From positions 1 through 64,000 of the forward strand of contig NZ_JACIAH010000009.1 in assembly GCF_014194695.1 (NCBI RefSeq): DNA of 64,000 nt. The letters run 5' to 3'. Under the pieces are notes generated by a model, which ran no database searches, had not been told where the DNA came from, and saw only the letters and a list, made by a program, of their open reading frames with translations. Both the position numbers and the translations under genes were made by a program. Shown here piece after piece: positions 37,201 through 45,037 of the stretch (position 1 is its first letter; every line of letters starts with the position of its first letter). The stretch comes from Rhizobium sp. BK399 (GTDB lineage: Bacteria > Pseudomonadota > Alphaproteobacteria > Rhizobiales > Rhizobiaceae).

Positions 37201-37302
37201 GCCTTGTGCATCGAATCTGACAATAAAAATCGCATCGCGCATCTGGTCGAGCAGATAGTTGATATCGCCTAATGTTATTTCAAACGGTTTAACGGAGGGC
37301 AT
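31273..37302 (-). CDS. Secreted animal-type heme peroxidase with RTX calcium-binding repeats
   Basis: 2009 residues. Of two ATGs six bases apart, 37302 is preferred because AAGGGGAG sits at normal distance; 37308 touches it. Residues 200-950 are a peroxidase of the myeloperoxidase superfamily. They include distal QFFDHGLDF (His240, Asp239), a calcium loop TSPYIDQSQSYGS near 350-362, catalytic GDGRANE (Arg546, Glu549), proximal FRFGHSQL (His675) and RGRDLGIPTLN (752-762). RTX nonapeptides fill about 1105-1265, 1650-1705 and 1755-1895, and the C-terminus ends LTLQAADFLVV, a type I secretion signal. There is no N-terminal signal peptide, as expected. Architecture matches bacterial peroxidases such as MopA, which oxidise Mn(II), but the substrate is unproved. 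Confidence 0.93.
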   Translation of the reverse strand: MPSVKPFEITLGDINYLLDQMRDAIFIVRFDAQGRPIYGYHDSAGVVHELGLFGTFDPLGIVDPITGLSIYDGAREASGFRIPSGLFNNLVDLTRWTWGATDNPFPRLTVADYSHYVHQVLTNRALAGDATHDGYLTTHPTISDPNAATTLATPAAYADPNKSVVDYTPRMIAQTISSSNEGGALERVEANAPGTVTDVITSTYADGSVHTENIVRNLNTLPGDPSTSGIFTLFGQFFDHGLDFIDKGGQGAKIIIPLDPGDPLYRAPGTNNPTDPGNTTITISRATPDDYTLRDIHGRQVSIAGADNIWGTADDVQSLGADGVLGGTGQDADVFGPVAKPALPTYTNHTSPYIDQSQSYGSDTQITLLLRAWVLDPNSGQYRPGAELFDGHQTQAYNSNVFNDASPDGLGVGTTTRTVPTLAELRAHLLATGRDDLTWDDINNYRARDTSGHVIDTNGATLGGYVFTGQALLLDMNPNLAAINYGNATIVAGGITAANLMSFIDFSNFSIRNSVGGVAVTAAQYAAVSEALMQSVGNHYIAGDGRANENFGLTALHHVFHENHNVQLVNLENAILGQTDAASRHNFQIAVNGPNGPYTDANGNYLVSPGGPISWDPDKMFEATKLINEMEYQHVAIDQYARLVTPDLPEFVTYDNDIKADISLEYAQAAFRFGHSQLRETIDAIDPNGLVSKFALSGAFLNPGQFAAVGATDIVRGMSQQLSNEVDEFLTPAMQQSLLGQPLDLAAINIARGRDLGIPTLNEVRRQLHDALVAERAADPATPHHTNLIVDALNPYTSWAEFGSQMQHPQSLVNFIAAYAFDGDLAKAEAIVGLENGTIAEGSAEAQGFSVNYAIAFLNNTGVNPGDQPPIGADGFNSIDLWIGGLAELHVFTGQLGTTFNAIFEDQMERLMDGDRFYYIYRLQTALNIDTDLGHAIVTEQFKDIIERTTGAIHLNGDVMGYADSNIELARTIVPGTALRAVRGELILDINGNSVAANMGDLKYDANHQLITQDHQNAHAYGALLSSYAATPNGIDVVGGAANLGYGIYSGFGNGIVGNGGLITKSNSDLGTTRTFIRDFRPDMGENPDGTPASGYNSHEVIAGTDNDDWIDAGNGDDTVYGDRGDDVLDGKAGADHLYGGDGQDVIYGGDIEDFLDGGTGDDIVYAGTSAGALDVVIGGGGNDKLYGEAGIDEIYGGSGDDYIDAGGDTDLAFGDGGNDEMYGGDGPDELRGGLGDDILSGGSGADMLLGEGGDDIIMGGIGQAAQVGDADEALGGDGFDMASYSDVSIVLDVPADLRNQGLTAANGGTAFNPFNQLLSQIEGIVGSRFNDRLIGDAGDNWLIGGGGADRFNTTVADATGNIGSGGNDVIIGDSIRLDTLIGAYSGYSTSLDALGNAVHSVGNVLTAGLLGNVALGTQMFATHYTDLLKTEKFKNMVLGSDPAAAGSDTVIFSGNRADYTVTTVTFTSANQGTVLAYKIQDNRPGSPDGTDLLVGIDIVQFADRTITVDQLANHIPTGTLSFNAGDQGSLARLTPTSALFDADNITLANPQGSVTIPNSGYNWQTSADGVAWTTVQSGTASGQQSSQHVLSQSQTSGKLIRLVASFVDALGNPESVQSNTWNLVVGTTSSNTGASALSGTGSLLIGDAIFGLGGNDVLNGLAGDDRLFGGDGNDALNGGDGNDYLDGGAGSDTLTGGIGDDTYVIASNGGFFGGTDTIVEQANGGTDLVLSSTSYTLGNNLENLTLAGGSNINGTGNGGANSLVGNSGNNTLDGGAGADSLTGGAGNDTYIVDNAGDMIHENANQGTDTVRTSLPTFTLSDNVENLVYTGNVSFTGNGNALNNAITGGNAGDTLNGGDGNDTLTGGGGGDTLNGGNGNDTLVGGSGNDVLAGDAGADQFVFNTNLNSAGVDTITNFVSTAANSADHDRIVLDNANGIFSQVGNNGNLLAAAFWSSATGTAHDSSDRIIYNTTNGWLTYDSDGTANGGTVHFATLEANLTLQAADFLVV

Positions 37303-37381
37303 GTTCATCTCCCCTTGCTGGCGCGATCGCGCAAATGATTTTGCGTGCACCCGACAAATTCCATTAGGAGGAGTGTGATCC

Positions 37382-37398
37382 ATATTCAGTTCGAATAT
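37382..37398. promoter_or_regulatory. Inverted repeat in the peroxidase/kinase divergent promoter
   Basis: ATATTC (37382-37387) and GAATAT (37393-37398) are perfect arms around a 5-base spacer. They lie about 80 bases from the peroxidase start and 22 from the kinase start. It is a plausible site for the response regulator or another dimeric regulator; no known consensus was matched. Confidence 0.4.
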
Positions 37399-37419
37399 TA
37401 GCTCAGAAAGACCCATGCG

Positions 37420-38931
37420 ATGGTTGAACTGAAGTCCAACGGGCGGATAGGGCAATTAGGCCGTATTGGCTTGCGACTTTGGTCGCTAGCCTCCGGTCGC
37501 CGGAAGCACTCAGCCAGCAATTTGTCTCGACAGTTCCTGATGACTGCAACGCTGATCGTCGGGGTCTCGATGCTAATGCTCGGAAACTGGATGAGTTCGC
37601 GATACCAGGCGAGTGCCACACGAAGCGCGGCCGAGGCCGGCGCAATCTTCCTCCAAGCATTTCTCCAGCCCTACATCCAGGAGCTCGGATCAGCCGATCC
37701 CTTGGCAGAACACATCGAAGAACGCCTCGATACGCTTTTTGCCCACACGCTTTTTGCAGGTCACGATGTAAGCAACCGCTTCATTCTCCTCAAAATCTGG
37801 CGCCTGGACGGGACACTCGCCTATTCCTCGAATGATAACATCAAGGTCGGAGAGCAAGCGGAAAATGAGGTCAAAATCGCAGCCAGCGGCGGTTTGGCAA
37901 CCGCGTTCGAAGATCTCGATGAATTGCTCGACGGCGTGACTGAGGACCAGAACATCAGATTGATCGAGGTTTATGCGCCCCTCTATCAGACAGGAACAAA
38001 TCGCATCATCGCCGTAGGCGAATTCTATCAGAGCGCCGCAGCATTGATCGCCGAGCGCACCAGCATGCGGAACTGGACCTGGCTTCTTGTTGGACTGACC
38101 TCGATCGGAATGATCGCGGTCCTCAACCTCATCGTTTCTCGGGGAAGCAAGACAATTGATCGGCAGAGGGATGATCTCAATCGGCGCTACGCCGAAGCTG
38201 CCCATCTCGCCAAGCAAAATGATGAACTGCGCAAGGCCGCCGAGCGAGCTCGCGTGCGCGCAAGCGAAGACAACGAGAACTTCCTGGCGCGCCTCGGATC
38301 AGAGCTGCATGACGGGCCAATCCAGACACTCAGCATTCTGATGCTCTCGCTTAAATATGGACGGGATGGCGAGGAGAGCCTCGAGCCCGGTGACACCGCC
38401 AAGCCGGGAGGCAGTCCGCCAAATACCATCCAGCTTGCGAGATATCTCTATTCGGAGCTCCGCAACATTTCGAGCGGGCTCGTGTTGCCGGGTATCCAGG
38501 CAGAAGGACTGGCGCAAGTTGTCGAGGCTGCCATTTACCGCCATGAGCAATTGACGGGCACCTCCGTGGAGCGAAACATCGGGACGCTTCCAACGGAGGT
38601 ACCGACCGCAGTGAAGATATGTTGCTACAGGGTCATTCAGGAAGGCTTGAACAACGCTTATCGACACGCTGCGGCAGCCGGTCAGTCGGTCGCTGTCAAG
38701 GAAGAAAATGGCCGCCTTTTAATCACCGTGAGTGATCGCGGGCCAGGCGTCACTACGCAAATGCCTGAGCCAACTGCTAACGCCAAGCTCGGACTGGTCG
38801 GCCTCAAGAACCGGCTTGCGGCGTTGTCTGGAGAGCTTTCGATCATATCGCCGGCATCCGGTGGTACCGAACTCGTCGTCATGCTTCCTCTCGATCTGGA
38901 AAACAGAGCGCTTGGATCATCTCAGCTGTGA
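37420..38931 (+). CDS. NarX/DegS-type sensor histidine kinase
   Basis: 503 residues. Membrane helices at about 39-57 and 218-239 flank a periplasmic sensor region of about 160 residues with IWRLDGTLAYSSND and VYAPLYQ, a Cache-like look. A coiled linker leads to the HisKA_3 box RLGSELHDGPIQTLS (His297), then an HATPase with N-box QEGLNNAYRHA and DRGPGV, and LGLVGLKNRLAALSGELSI at the end. It starts 117 bases from the divergent peroxidase gene. The NarL-type regulator encoded at 39072-39713 is its obvious partner, although that gene runs in the opposite direction. Confidence 0.9.
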   Translation: MVELKSNGRIGQLGRIGLRLWSLASGRRKHSASNLSRQFLMTATLIVGVSMLMLGNWMSSRYQASATRSAAEAGAIFLQAFLQPYIQELGSADPLAEHIEERLDTLFAHTLFAGHDVSNRFILLKIWRLDGTLAYSSNDNIKVGEQAENEVKIAASGGLATAFEDLDELLDGVTEDQNIRLIEVYAPLYQTGTNRIIAVGEFYQSAAALIAERTSMRNWTWLLVGLTSIGMIAVLNLIVSRGSKTIDRQRDDLNRRYAEAAHLAKQNDELRKAAERARVRASEDNENFLARLGSELHDGPIQTLSILMLSLKYGRDGEESLEPGDTAKPGGSPPNTIQLARYLYSELRNISSGLVLPGIQAEGLAQVVEAAIYRHEQLTGTSVERNIGTLPTEVPTAVKICCYRVIQEGLNNAYRHAAAAGQSVAVKEENGRLLITVSDRGPGVTTQMPEPTANAKLGLVGLKNRLAALSGELSIISPASGGTELVVMLPLDLENRALGSSQL

Positions 38932-39071
38932 GCACGCAGATATCCTACCAATCCGTTTGACCCAGAGCCTCAGCTAGCCACGGCAGAAATGCCGGTCAAT
39001 ACAGGGCAATCAGGTTCTATAGGCCACATCTCGCGACCCCCCAAAAAAAACCCGGTAGGAGCGGCGCTAGA

Positions 39072-39713
39072 CTAGCTCGTGAGCGAAACGTGTTGTTGCG
39101 CCGCAAGTGCCACTTCGACGCGGTTGCGGGCGTTGAGTTTCGTCATCAGGTTGGCCATGTAATGCTTGACTGTCTTTTCGCTGATCGACAGGGAAAGAGC
39201 GATCTCCTTGTTTGACCGCGCTTTCAAAAGAAGGGCAACGACCTGCTCCTCACGGTGGCTTAGTTTGGTGCCTGCCGCTCCTTCCTTGCGACGGCCCTTC
39301 AGTGCGGAAATCACCTTACCCGCCAAACTGGGAGAAATAAAAACCTCGCCTTTGATGACGGCGTCGACCGCCCCAAAAAGCTCGTTTGAAATGCTCTCCT
39401 TAAGGATGAAGGCGCTGGCACCGCTGTCCAGGGACTTGACCGCCAGATCGACGCTATTGCACGCCGTATAGACAATGACTTGTGTTCTTCCAGTCGCCGC
39501 AATGTCGCTGATTGCCCCATAGACGTCCCCAGGCATACTTAAGTCGACGAAGATCAGATGTGGTTCATATCGAGCAGCAATGGCACGCGCCGCATCTGCA
39601 TCGCTGCCTTTCGCAACAACATCGTATCGACCGTGCCGCGCGAAGACCGCGCCGATACCTTCAAGTAACATGGGATGATCATCAACGAACGCCACTCTAA
39701 CAGAGTTGAGCAT
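39072..39713 (-). CDS. NarL/FixJ-family response regulator
   Basis: 213 residues. The receiver has the acidic pair in FVDDHP, phosphoacceptor Asp57 (LIFVDLSMPG), Thr83 and Lys105. A LuxR-type HTH occupies about 150-207 (LSHREEQVVALLLKARSNKE and IALSLSISEKTVKHYMANLM). It is the natural partner of the HisKA_3 kinase, which also belongs to the NarX/DegS group. The two genes converge with 140 bases between their ends. Its divergent neighbour across an AT-rich 610-bp gap is the multicopper oxidase gene. Confidence 0.92.
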   Translation of the reverse strand: MLNSVRVAFVDDHPMLLEGIGAVFARHGRYDVVAKGSDADAARAIAARYEPHLIFVDLSMPGDVYGAISDIAATGRTQVIVYTACNSVDLAVKSLDSGASAFILKESISNELFGAVDAVIKGEVFISPSLAGKVISALKGRRKEGAAGTKLSHREEQVVALLLKARSNKEIALSLSISEKTVKHYMANLMTKLNARNRVEVALAAQQHVSLTS

Positions 39714-40323
39714 GACCCCTCCACTACAGTAACCGTAAATGGATCCAGCCTACACTCAAATGTCATCTCTGCATAGGCGGGACGATAGTGGTATCTAAAG
39801 TTAGGTTTGGCTGTAATATTTAACTATATCGTTGTTGTTATTGTGTGTTTTCCCGGTTTATTTACATAAATGAATGTTTATCAAGTATCCATCGATAGTA
39901 CTCCTGGTGCGATCTGGATAGTTGGAGGGATGCAGCCATCGGCGGCATCGCTTCTGCCAGCCCGCGTTCCGTCATAGAAGAAGGTACGTTGCAGCTTTCA
40001 ATCGGCGGCGATGTCCATTTGAGCATGCCCTTAGACAGTCGTTAGCCGTTGCCACAATCGGCATGCTCGGAGCCTGAAGCTCAGACGCTTTTACCGTCTT
40101 CATGTGAGGACTTATTTCGCGGCGTGCCATGGCAGGCCGTTATTGATTAATAGCTCATTATTTTCTTGCGGATAGACATATCGCCGGAATATCTTTCCCG
40201 ATAATTACTGTAACATATTTGTGATCGAGTAGTAAAAATTTGTTGTTTTAGGTTTTAAAGTGTAGTGTTTCTCAACTCTTTCTACGTTGAAGGGTTGATT
40301 ACATTTGATTGGGGGCTGGTCGA
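39714..40323. promoter_or_regulatory. Long AT-rich divergent control region of the response regulator and multicopper oxidase genes
   Basis: 610 bases, much richer in A and T than the flanks, with no gene. The part from 40140 to 40320 contains runs of TTTAGGTTTTAAAG type and an inverted pair TCAAC (40272-40276) / GTTGA (40286-40290) just before the oxidase start. A long untranslated leader or multiple regulator sites for the oxidase are likely; no known riboswitch was recognised. Confidence 0.5.
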
Positions 40324-42645
40324 ATGTATATTTTGAGCAACGCATCTAGGATCAGGCAGCGAGAAGCACAACTTGCACGAGAAAATCGCGCGGAGATCGT
40401 CAGGGCTCTCAACCAGGGAGAAGTCACCCGGCGAGAGTTGCTCAAATGGGGCATCTTCACAGCAAGCGGCTATCTCGCCTGCAAGAATGGGCTAAGCCCG
40501 TTTGCAAAGAGCGCCTATGCGGCGGTTCCGACCGGCACGCCAAGGACGCCACTGTTTGGCATCCAGAAGTTTTCTCAGCCGATGCATCGGCTGAACCATC
40601 TCAAACCACTGCCGATCACACGGACGGCTGAGGGCCATGCGGCCTTTCCGGCCGGCCTTGGTGAGCGGCCGGCCAAGCGGCTTTCCTATCACACGGATTT
40701 TTCCGCCGATCCGTCCAACAGGGAATTCATCAATCCCGTTACCTATCGTGGACCGATCGAGGGACGGCCGCCAGGCGAGGTCTTCGCCCACCAGCGATGG
40801 GACGAGTTCTTCCCCAAGGTCGGCTACATCATGCGGCTTGGTCAAGTTGCGCAGGGATCGGGCGGCTATTTCCACGACAATTTCCCGCTTCAACATCCGG
40901 ATAGCTGCTGGACCTATGGCGGAGGACGGAGCGGCAACTGCACTCTGCCGCCATTCCTGATCAAGGGGCGCTACGGCGAGCCGATCATCACGCGAATCTA
41001 CAATGATCTGCCGACCGACCGGAAGGCAAACAACGGCTTCGGGCGCAATGAAACCCAGTTGCATTTCCATAACGCTCATAACGGTGCGGAAAGCGACGGA
41101 GCCGCGAATGTGCATCACTTCCCCGGTACGTTCTACGACTACCGCTGGAGTACGGCGCTGGCGCGGCGCGACAAGATCAATACCCAGGCCGGCGACCCGC
41201 GTGCTTCCGGTCCCGACGACAATATCGGCCTCGTCAATGTGGCTGGTGATTTCCGCGAACTGCAGGGAACGATGTGGGCGCACGACCACCGCTTCTTCTT
41301 CACGGCGGAAAACGTCTACAAGGGCAACCTTGGCGCCATCAATTACTACAGCGGCCCGGACCGGGGCAATGAAGAGCTGAATGACGGCGTCAATCTGCGC
41401 CTGCCAAGCGGCAAGCTTCTCGGATGGGGTAACACCGACTTCGACGTCAATCTGATCTTCTCGGACTGCGCCTGCGACGCCGGCGGTCAGCTCTACTTCG
41501 ACATCTTCGACACCGACGGCATGCTGGGCGACGTCCCGCTCGTCAACTTCGGGTTCGCACCCTTCTTCGAGGTGCTGCCACGCAAGTACAGATTCCGCGT
41601 CCTGAACGCGTGCATGTCACGCTTCCTAAAGCTCGGACTGGCCGATGCCAGGGGTAATCCGGTTCCCATCACCTTCATCGCCAATGATGGCAACCTTGTT
41701 GTCAATCCAATAAGGATGCCGGGTCTGCCAGTGCAAGGCATGGGCGAGCGCTTTGACTTCGTTGTCGATTTCTCTGGCTTCAAGATCGGCGATCGCATCA
41801 GGGTCGTCAATCATGTTCGCCACGAGGACGGACGACGGCTCAAGGAAGAGCTCAGTCTGTCGAAGGCTCTAAAGGGCACGTCGGAGGATCCGGTGGTTGG
41901 GCCGATGCTTGAGTTCCGCATCGTCGGGGCTGTTGAAAGCGTCGATGTCCCGGGCGTCATTCTTCGCGCCACCGATCCCGACAAGAGCCAGGTTCCAGCA
42001 ACGCTCACGGAACAAATTCCGATCGTGACGCCGGTGCGCACGCGCATGGTCGAATTCGGCAAATCGGGGACCGGAGACTCGCGTGGGCCGAATGGCTGCA
42101 CGCCGGATTGTGGAGAGTATGTGAGTTTTCCCTGGACGATCCGCATCAATGGCGAGTCGTCCCACTCCATGAACGCCAACCGGATTTCGCTGCTCGTGCC
42201 GAAGGCTGGGGAGGTAGAGCACTGGACCTACAAGAATGGTGGCGGCGGCTGGGATCACCCCATCCACCTGCATTTCGAAGAGGGTGTGACGATGCTCCGT
42301 AACGGTCAAACGCCGCCACCGACCGAGAACCTGCAGCGGAAGGACGTCTGGCGGCTTGGAGAAAGCGGCAGCGTGACGTTTCAGATCCAGTTCGGCGAGT
42401 TTGGTGGGTCCTACGTGAACCATTGCCACAACACGGTGCACGAAGATTTCGCCATGCTGGCACGCATTCAGTTGCTGACTGGGGTTCCGGGATCCCCGCA
42501 GTCTGCAGTGACGCCGACGCCAAATCCGACCCCCGATGGCGTCTTCTTCACCACGCCGGAAATCCTGCCAGAAGGCGCACCAAGAGGATGGAAGAATACC
42601 CAGACACAGGTTGAAGCCCAGCTGGAGACGGCACCCAAACCGTGA
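40324..42645 (+). CDS. Tat-exported multicopper oxidase
   Basis: 773 residues from ATG 40324. A twin-arginine signal (TRRELLKWGIF, RR at 36-37) precedes a helix ending near AYA (64-66), so the enzyme is exported folded. All four copper motifs are present: HFHNAH (247-252), HDH (320-322), HPIHLH (645-650) and HCHNTVHEDFAM (700-711). The last supplies the T1 Cys701, His706 and axial Met711. It is larger than laccases or CueO (about 500), with extra insertions of unknown role. Possible substrates are Mn(II), Cu(I), Fe(II) or phenols. It neighbours a secreted peroxidase and a two-component system and may be co-regulated with them. Confidence 0.93.
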   Translation: MYILSNASRIRQREAQLARENRAEIVRALNQGEVTRRELLKWGIFTASGYLACKNGLSPFAKSAYAAVPTGTPRTPLFGIQKFSQPMHRLNHLKPLPITRTAEGHAAFPAGLGERPAKRLSYHTDFSADPSNREFINPVTYRGPIEGRPPGEVFAHQRWDEFFPKVGYIMRLGQVAQGSGGYFHDNFPLQHPDSCWTYGGGRSGNCTLPPFLIKGRYGEPIITRIYNDLPTDRKANNGFGRNETQLHFHNAHNGAESDGAANVHHFPGTFYDYRWSTALARRDKINTQAGDPRASGPDDNIGLVNVAGDFRELQGTMWAHDHRFFFTAENVYKGNLGAINYYSGPDRGNEELNDGVNLRLPSGKLLGWGNTDFDVNLIFSDCACDAGGQLYFDIFDTDGMLGDVPLVNFGFAPFFEVLPRKYRFRVLNACMSRFLKLGLADARGNPVPITFIANDGNLVVNPIRMPGLPVQGMGERFDFVVDFSGFKIGDRIRVVNHVRHEDGRRLKEELSLSKALKGTSEDPVVGPMLEFRIVGAVESVDVPGVILRATDPDKSQVPATLTEQIPIVTPVRTRMVEFGKSGTGDSRGPNGCTPDCGEYVSFPWTIRINGESSHSMNANRISLLVPKAGEVEHWTYKNGGGGWDHPIHLHFEEGVTMLRNGQTPPPTENLQRKDVWRLGESGSVTFQIQFGEFGGSYVNHCHNTVHEDFAMLARIQLLTGVPGSPQSAVTPTPNPTPDGVFFTTPEILPEGAPRGWKNTQTQVEAQLETAPKP

Positions 42646-43262
42646 TGGGGCGGAGCGATCGCGCGACCAGCTAGATCGTTGGCTCTGCGCTTGCGGGAGA
42701 CTGCTCTCGCCATTGCCATCGACGTCGCGATATCAACGATGCCATCGCGTGATGGATGGTCAGGCTTCCTTTCCTTTCAAGGGGTTAGCCGTACGTCTCG
42801 GTTGAAAGCCTTTCGAACAACCAAACTTGCCTTGCGGGGGTAGAGTGCCTACGGTTCTGGTATTGCCCCCGCCGCTGTTGCAGTTCAGGGGAGCGCCGCT
42901 TCGTATGGCGCATATACACCATGAATTTAGCATCGCATTCCGTCACGCTTCCCTGACCACTTGCCTCCACTTAGAATTCCGTCCGACCGAAAAGGTTGTC
43001 GCGCGATGCGCCGGATCTCGCCGGCTTCGGCCAACCAGTCCTCCGTACATCGCGCCTGAACAAGGCGTGACCCGCTTCAGCTTCTGGGCGTCGGCATGTT
43101 CGAGGTCAGCGGCTTGTCGCTGGCGCCAAACCGAGTTGCGATACCGCATAGTCAGAAAGAGCCGTCCCAACCCTCATGGAGCGAGCTGCGCTTGTTGGCG
43201 ATGGAATCGCAGTATCCAAGTCTGATCAAAGAACGAAGAAAGAGTAAGTGGCGATGCTGTGT
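42646..43262. other. Gene-free stretch after the multicopper oxidase
   Basis: 617 bases. I see no recognisable coding sequence or terminator hairpin. The oxidase gene and the ATPase gene converge on this gap. Confidence 0.45.
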
Positions 43263-44450
43263 TCACAGATGATCAATGTCTGGCATGATCCTTTTCATGA
43301 AGCCATCGAACAACGGCACAGTGAACGCGGTATCACCGTGGGCAGGACTGAAAATCATGCCTTTGGCAATTAACGCGTTGCGGACTGGGGCGACAGTTGT
43401 GACTCGTCGTCCGAGGACGTCGGCAATATCGCCGGATCGGTGCGGTCCCGCGCCGAGTTCTGCCATCGCTCGCATATAGCGTTTTTCTGCGGGCGTCAGT
43501 CGATCGAACCGCACTCGGAAGAAGCTAGCATCAAGCTCCGCCAAGGCGTCGACGGTAGCTCGCTGCGTATCTGACCTCTCGATTGGCGACATATCAGCGA
43601 CGTTCCAGCTATGCTTCCCCCACTCCTGGAGGAAATAAGGATAGCCGCGCGTTTGGTCGAGAATCTCGTCAACAGCCGTCGGCTCATACTCCACTCCTTC
43701 CTTTGCGGCTGGAACGATAAGTGCAGCGCGGGCAGCGGCATCGTCTAGTCTGTCCACGGGCGAGAACTCAAAGAGCCGCTCTGCATATGATTTGGCGCGC
43801 CCTGTGTGGCCAAGAAGTTGCGGCAGCCCGGCAGCTACCATCGTGACGGGCAATTGATCTTGGTTAGCATTATGCAAAGCTGTGATCAGGGAAGCCAGTT
43901 GGTCCTCCGGCACATATTGTAGTTCATCAATAAATAACACCACCGCTGTATCTCTGTCGGCAGCCGCCGCGCCAACCGCGGAGAGCAATTCCACTAGATC
44001 GTTGTCCAGATCACCGCTGTCGGCAACTCCCTCTTCAGGATCGAGCTCAAGTCCCAACTCGATGTCCTGATATTTTACTTTGAGAGCCTTTGCGAATCCC
44101 GCCAGTGCACGTAAAGCTCTCTGGGCGCTCGCCCTCGCGGCTTCTCCTCGGTTCAAACGAAGCAAGGTCGCTCGTAAAGCGGGCGCGAGTAAGCCCGGAA
44201 GAGACCGCTCCTCCGGTGCTTCAATCTTCACGCTAGCGATTCCACGTGCTTCCGCGTCGAGCCGAATGCGGTTCAGCAGTACTGTTTTGCCCACACCTCG
44301 TAGACCATAGAGAATCACGCTGCGGGCGGAACGACCTGCGCGGATGCGGTCAAGCGCTATCGCCGCTCTTTCGATCAGGTCATCTCGCCCCGCCAATTCT
44401 GGCGGGGGCGTACCTGCACCAGGTGCATAGGGATTGAGCCTGGGATCCAT
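43263..44450 (-). CDS. AAA-family ATP-binding protein (ORC/Cdc6-like)
   Basis: 395 residues. Walker A GLRGVGKT is near 48-55, Walker B VLFIDELQY near 167-175, and a sensor-like MVAAGLPQLLG follows. The C-terminal third looks like a winged helix (LTPAEKRYMRAMAELGAGPH, RSGDIADVLG). Such stand-alone STAND/AAA_16 proteins occur in accessory DNA, on plasmids and in phage-defence-like contexts; their partners are often unknown. It is monocistronic, with an AT-rich upstream segment. No function is assigned. Confidence 0.8.
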   Translation of the reverse strand: MDPRLNPYAPGAGTPPPELAGRDDLIERAAIALDRIRAGRSARSVILYGLRGVGKTVLLNRIRLDAEARGIASVKIEAPEERSLPGLLAPALRATLLRLNRGEAARASAQRALRALAGFAKALKVKYQDIELGLELDPEEGVADSGDLDNDLVELLSAVGAAAADRDTAVVLFIDELQYVPEDQLASLITALHNANQDQLPVTMVAAGLPQLLGHTGRAKSYAERLFEFSPVDRLDDAAARAALIVPAAKEGVEYEPTAVDEILDQTRGYPYFLQEWGKHSWNVADMSPIERSDTQRATVDALAELDASFFRVRFDRLTPAEKRYMRAMAELGAGPHRSGDIADVLGRRVTTVAPVRNALIAKGMIFSPAHGDTAFTVPLFDGFMKRIMPDIDHL

Positions 44451-45037
44451 ATTGAGTCATCTTAGCCTGGTTTATCGAATTTACATAAATTAACGTAAGA
44501 TCGCTATAATGCAAGTCTGCGGTTCCTGTCGCGATGGGAGCTCATATTTTGCTCGACAGATCGCCCCCAAACGGCGCGGGCTTTATCCACGAACGATCAC
44601 AGGGTCTCGCCATAAGTCAGCTGTGGCGCCGAATTCGCGTTCTCTGGGTCCTCGGACAACGGAGAACAGAGGCCCGAGCCACTTCAGGTACTCTACCTCG
44701 CATCTATTACAGGATCGTCGCCCGTGCGGGGAAGATCGTCGCATTAGTGCCACACCGGCCCACGAACAGCTTTCGTTACGGAAGGAAAGCGGTACCTGAC
44801 GTATTCCTTTTTTAACATTCTCTCATAGCCTGCGCATGCCCAAATGGGCGGAAACGCTGCCAATGCCTGTCGAAGGCAATCGGGCGTTGGCGGCGTTTCA
44901 TCCGGTTTAGGGGCTTCCATGAAAGCCATAACCACGCGGGGAAGCGAAAATGCGTAAGCGCTTGCCAGATGGTGGCCTGAACGCGTGTAACTGCGAGACC
45001 AACGTCCGGCCAGCCTTGTCCAGAAGAACGGGGTGGC
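44451..45037. other. Gene-free stretch
   Basis: 587 bases. The left end is AT-rich (TTTACATAAAT at 44480-44490) and probably carries the ATPase promoter. No gene is recognised in the rest. Confidence 0.45.

Noticed and set aside
38981..38994. CGGCA-GAAA-TGCCG hairpin between the convergent kinase and regulator genes
   Set aside because: The stem is only 5 bp and no T-run follows on either strand, so I do not call it a terminator.
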